Below, one piece after another: positions 4,498-6,104 of a DNA stretch of 6,104 nucleotides. Within the stretch, counting starts at the first letter, position 1. Each line of letters begins with the position of its first letter. Source of the DNA: Paracoccaceae bacterium (lineage in GTDB: Bacteria > Pseudomonadota > Alphaproteobacteria > Rhodobacterales > Rhodobacteraceae); the NCBI GenBank assembly GCA_029881635.1, contig JAOUMG010000137.1:1-6104 (forward strand), written 5' to 3'. The position numbers and the translations under genes are program-made. Under the pieces are notes generated by a model. The model was not told the origin of the DNA and ran no database searches. It saw only the letters and a list, made by a program, of their open reading frames with translations.

Positions 4498-5682
4498 ATG
4501 TCCGAATCCATCCGCGAAAAAGCGTCCCAAGCCTTGTCCGCCGTCGAGGAAGTGACAGCCGTGGTTCTTGCCGAACCCGCAAGCGAAATCGTGCCGCTTG
4601 AAAAAGCCGATGCGCCAATGGCTGAATCCATCCGCAGCCGGATCTCGGAACTCGACATGTCGGATACTGGATCCATCGTCAATTTCGGGTCAGCCGCCCA
4701 AGCTGAACTGCAACAGATCAGTCAGGCCATGCTGGCGGACGTTCGCAACAAGGATGTTGGCCCTGCAGGCGACAGCCTGCGCAGCATTGTCACCACGATC
4801 CGAGGGTTTTCGGTTTCGGAACTGGATGTGCGCCGCAAACTTTCCTGGTGGGAAAAACTGTTGGGACGCAGCGCGCCCTTCGCCAATTTTCTGGCGCGGT
4901 TCGAAAAGGTCCAAGGCCAGATTGACAAGGTCACCGATGACCTTCTGGGGCATGAGCACAAGTTGCTGAAGGATATCAAATCGCTGGATCTGCTTTATGA
5001 AAAGACGTTGGATTTCTACGACGAACTTGCGCTTTATATTGCCGCGGGCGAAGAAAAAATCCGCCTGATTGATGCCAATGACATCCCGGCCAAAGAGGCT
5101 GCGGTGGCCGCAGCGCCGGAATCCGACAAGGTGATGGCCGCACAAGAATTGCGTGACCTGCGGGCGGCGCGCGACGATCTGGAACGTCGGGTCCACGACC
5201 TGAAACTGACGCGGCAGGTGACGATGCAGTCATTGCCCTCAATCCGGCTGGTGCAGGAAAACGACAAATCTCTGGTCACCAAGATCAACTCGACTCTGGT
5301 CAATACCGTGCCCCTCTGGGAAACCCAATTGGCGCAGGCCGTTACCATTCAGCGGTCAGCCGAGGCGGCAACCGCCGTACGTGACGCCAATGACCTGACA
5401 AATGAGCTTTTGACGGCCAACGCAAAAAACCTGCGCCAGGCGAATGAAATGGTCCGCACGGAAATGGAGCGCGGTGTCTTTGATATTGAAGCCGTTAAAA
5501 CCGCGAATGCGGAACTGATCGGCACCATTGAAGACAGCCTGCGCATTGCGGATGAAGGCAAACGCAAGCGTGCGGCCGCCGAGGTGGAGCTGAAGAAAAT
5601 GGAGGCCGATCTGCGCGAAACCCTCGCCGCAGCACGGGCCAAAGGAACCGGTACCGGTGACAATATCGGCACCAGCGCCTGA
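4498..5682 (+). CDS. telA: TelA-family toxic anion resistance protein
   Basis: A 394-residue cytoplasmic, mostly alpha-helical protein of the TelA/KilA/YaaN family. It is named for tellurite resistance on plasmid RK2 and linked elsewhere to tolerance of cell-envelope stress; no enzymatic activity is established. The N-terminal 70 residues are acidic and variable. SWWEKLLGRSAPF (about 116-128) begins the conserved part, followed by long heptad-like helices. The family hallmark is at about 246-280: LPSIRLVQENDKSLVTKI, then NTVPLWETQLAQAV. The C-terminus (about 345-385) is a charged Lys/Glu/Ala coiled-coil-like helix. The start is the ATG at 4498, 9 nt after GGGAG (4484-4488); the GTG two codons earlier is too close to that site. 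There is no signal peptide or membrane segment. It lies 30 nt after xpaC and 9 nt before the lipoprotein gene, so all are probably one mRNA. Whether it confers tellurite resistance here cannot be told. Confidence 0.9.
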   Translation: MSESIREKASQALSAVEEVTAVVLAEPASEIVPLEKADAPMAESIRSRISELDMSDTGSIVNFGSAAQAELQQISQAMLADVRNKDVGPAGDSLRSIVTTIRGFSVSELDVRRKLSWWEKLLGRSAPFANFLARFEKVQGQIDKVTDDLLGHEHKLLKDIKSLDLLYEKTLDFYDELALYIAAGEEKIRLIDANDIPAKEAAVAAAPESDKVMAAQELRDLRAARDDLERRVHDLKLTRQVTMQSLPSIRLVQENDKSLVTKINSTLVNTVPLWETQLAQAVTIQRSAEAATAVRDANDLTNELLTANAKNLRQANEMVRTEMERGVFDIEAVKTANAELIGTIEDSLRIADEGKRKRAAAEVELKKMEADLRETLAAARAKGTGTGDNIGTSA

Positions 5683-5691
5683 TTTGCCGAC

Positions 5692-6104
5692 ATGCACCCA
5701 ATCGCCAGATGTTTCAGATTTGCTCTTTGCCTAGCCCTTTTGGCAGGGCTGAGCGGTTGCGGTGAAGAACCCCCGCGTCTACAGATGCCCGCGCTGCCAC
5801 AACCTAGCGAAGTCACCCCGCCCTCTCCGGAAACGCTGGCCGCCGCCGAGTATTACAAGCGTGTCCAGGCCAGCTATATTGGCCAGGGTATGCTTCGAAC
5901 CGATGGCGGGGGGGCGGATACGCCTTTTGGTGCGCGAACACTGGCCGAAAATTTCGCACGCATTGTCTTTTTTGATGAATTTGCTGACAGAGGCGGGCGG
6001 CTTGTGCCCGTTTCCACACAAAACCGGCTGCATCGCTGGCAGATGCCCGTCAGGCTGGCCGTTGAGTTTGGCCCCTCGGTCCCGACGGAACAGCGCGCGA
6101 GGGA
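5692..6104 (+). CDS. DUF2927-like lipoprotein (5' part)
   Basis: The first 137 residues of a lipoprotein, cut by the window end. The N-terminus has basic residues (Arg6, Arg9), a hydrophobic core and a lipobox LSGC at 20-23, so Cys23 should be lipidated after signal peptidase II cleavage. Glycine at +2 and the acidic GEE do not clearly mark inner-membrane retention. A Pro-rich linker (about 27-46) leads to a folded domain with GMLRTDGG (66-73), the FFDEF motif (93-97) and RGGRLVP (100-106). It continues into RWQMPVRLAVEFGPSVP, which resembles DUF2927, a family of unknown function found mainly in Rhodobacterales. The ATG lies 9 nt after the telA stop with no good Shine-Dalgarno, so translation is probably coupled to telA. 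The lipoprotein call is firm; the DUF2927 name is from resemblance and the family role is unknown. Confidence 0.8.
   Translation, partial: MHPIARCFRFALCLALLAGLSGCGEEPPRLQMPALPQPSEVTPPSPETLAAAEYYKRVQASYIGQGMLRTDGGGADTPFGARTLAENFARIVFFDEFADRGGRLVPVSTQNRLHRWQMPVRLAVEFGPSVPTEQRAR

Noticed and set aside
4504..4635. 12-bp repeat GAATCCATCCGC at 4504 and 4624 in telA
   Set aside because: Both copies encode ESIR within the coding frame of a helical protein, so chance or codon preference explains them.

Overview
The window looks like chromosomal DNA of an alphaproteobacterium, most likely Rhodobacterales (Roseobacter group). This rests on the moderately high GC, the style of the proteins (a DUF1127-type small protein, RluB with a long Arg/Pro tail, a DUF2927-like lipoprotein) and the gene order. 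It is inferred from protein resemblance only; no search was run.

Left part (1-1419): the 3' two thirds of a plus-strand UPF0173 metallo-beta-lactamase-fold hydrolase runs convergently into minus-strand small genes. These are a 75-aa DUF1127-like protein (707-934) and, further right, an apparent 30-codon gene (1087-1179) with a near-perfect Shine-Dalgarno and its own short intrinsic terminator. Hairpins between the convergent genes are probable terminators. The stretch 1192-1412 holds no gene I can support; its right end is an AT-rich patch with three helically phased AATT tracts.

Middle (1420-3385): tadA (tRNA A34 deaminase, minus) and rluB (23S rRNA pseudouridine synthase, plus) are divergent, both acting in RNA modification for translation. 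The 103-bp gap carries a possible heat-shock-type promoter for tadA. It also carries a 10-codon leader ORF with a perfect AGGAGG that overlaps the rluB start codon.

Right part (3512-6104): a tightly packed plus-strand operon. It holds a 27-aa single-span membrane microprotein, an XpaC-family membrane protein joined to it by a TGATG stop/start overlap, a TelA-family (toxic anion resistance) protein, and the start of a lipoprotein resembling DUF2927, cut by the window end. XpaC and TelA are a known pair (xpaC-yaaN in Bacillus subtilis). Here they are bracketed by a micro-membrane protein and a lipoprotein, which suggests an envelope-associated stress module. I find no CRISPR array, tRNA, rRNA, insertion sequence or phage gene. 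The least described material is the two microprotein genes and the four-gene envelope operon.
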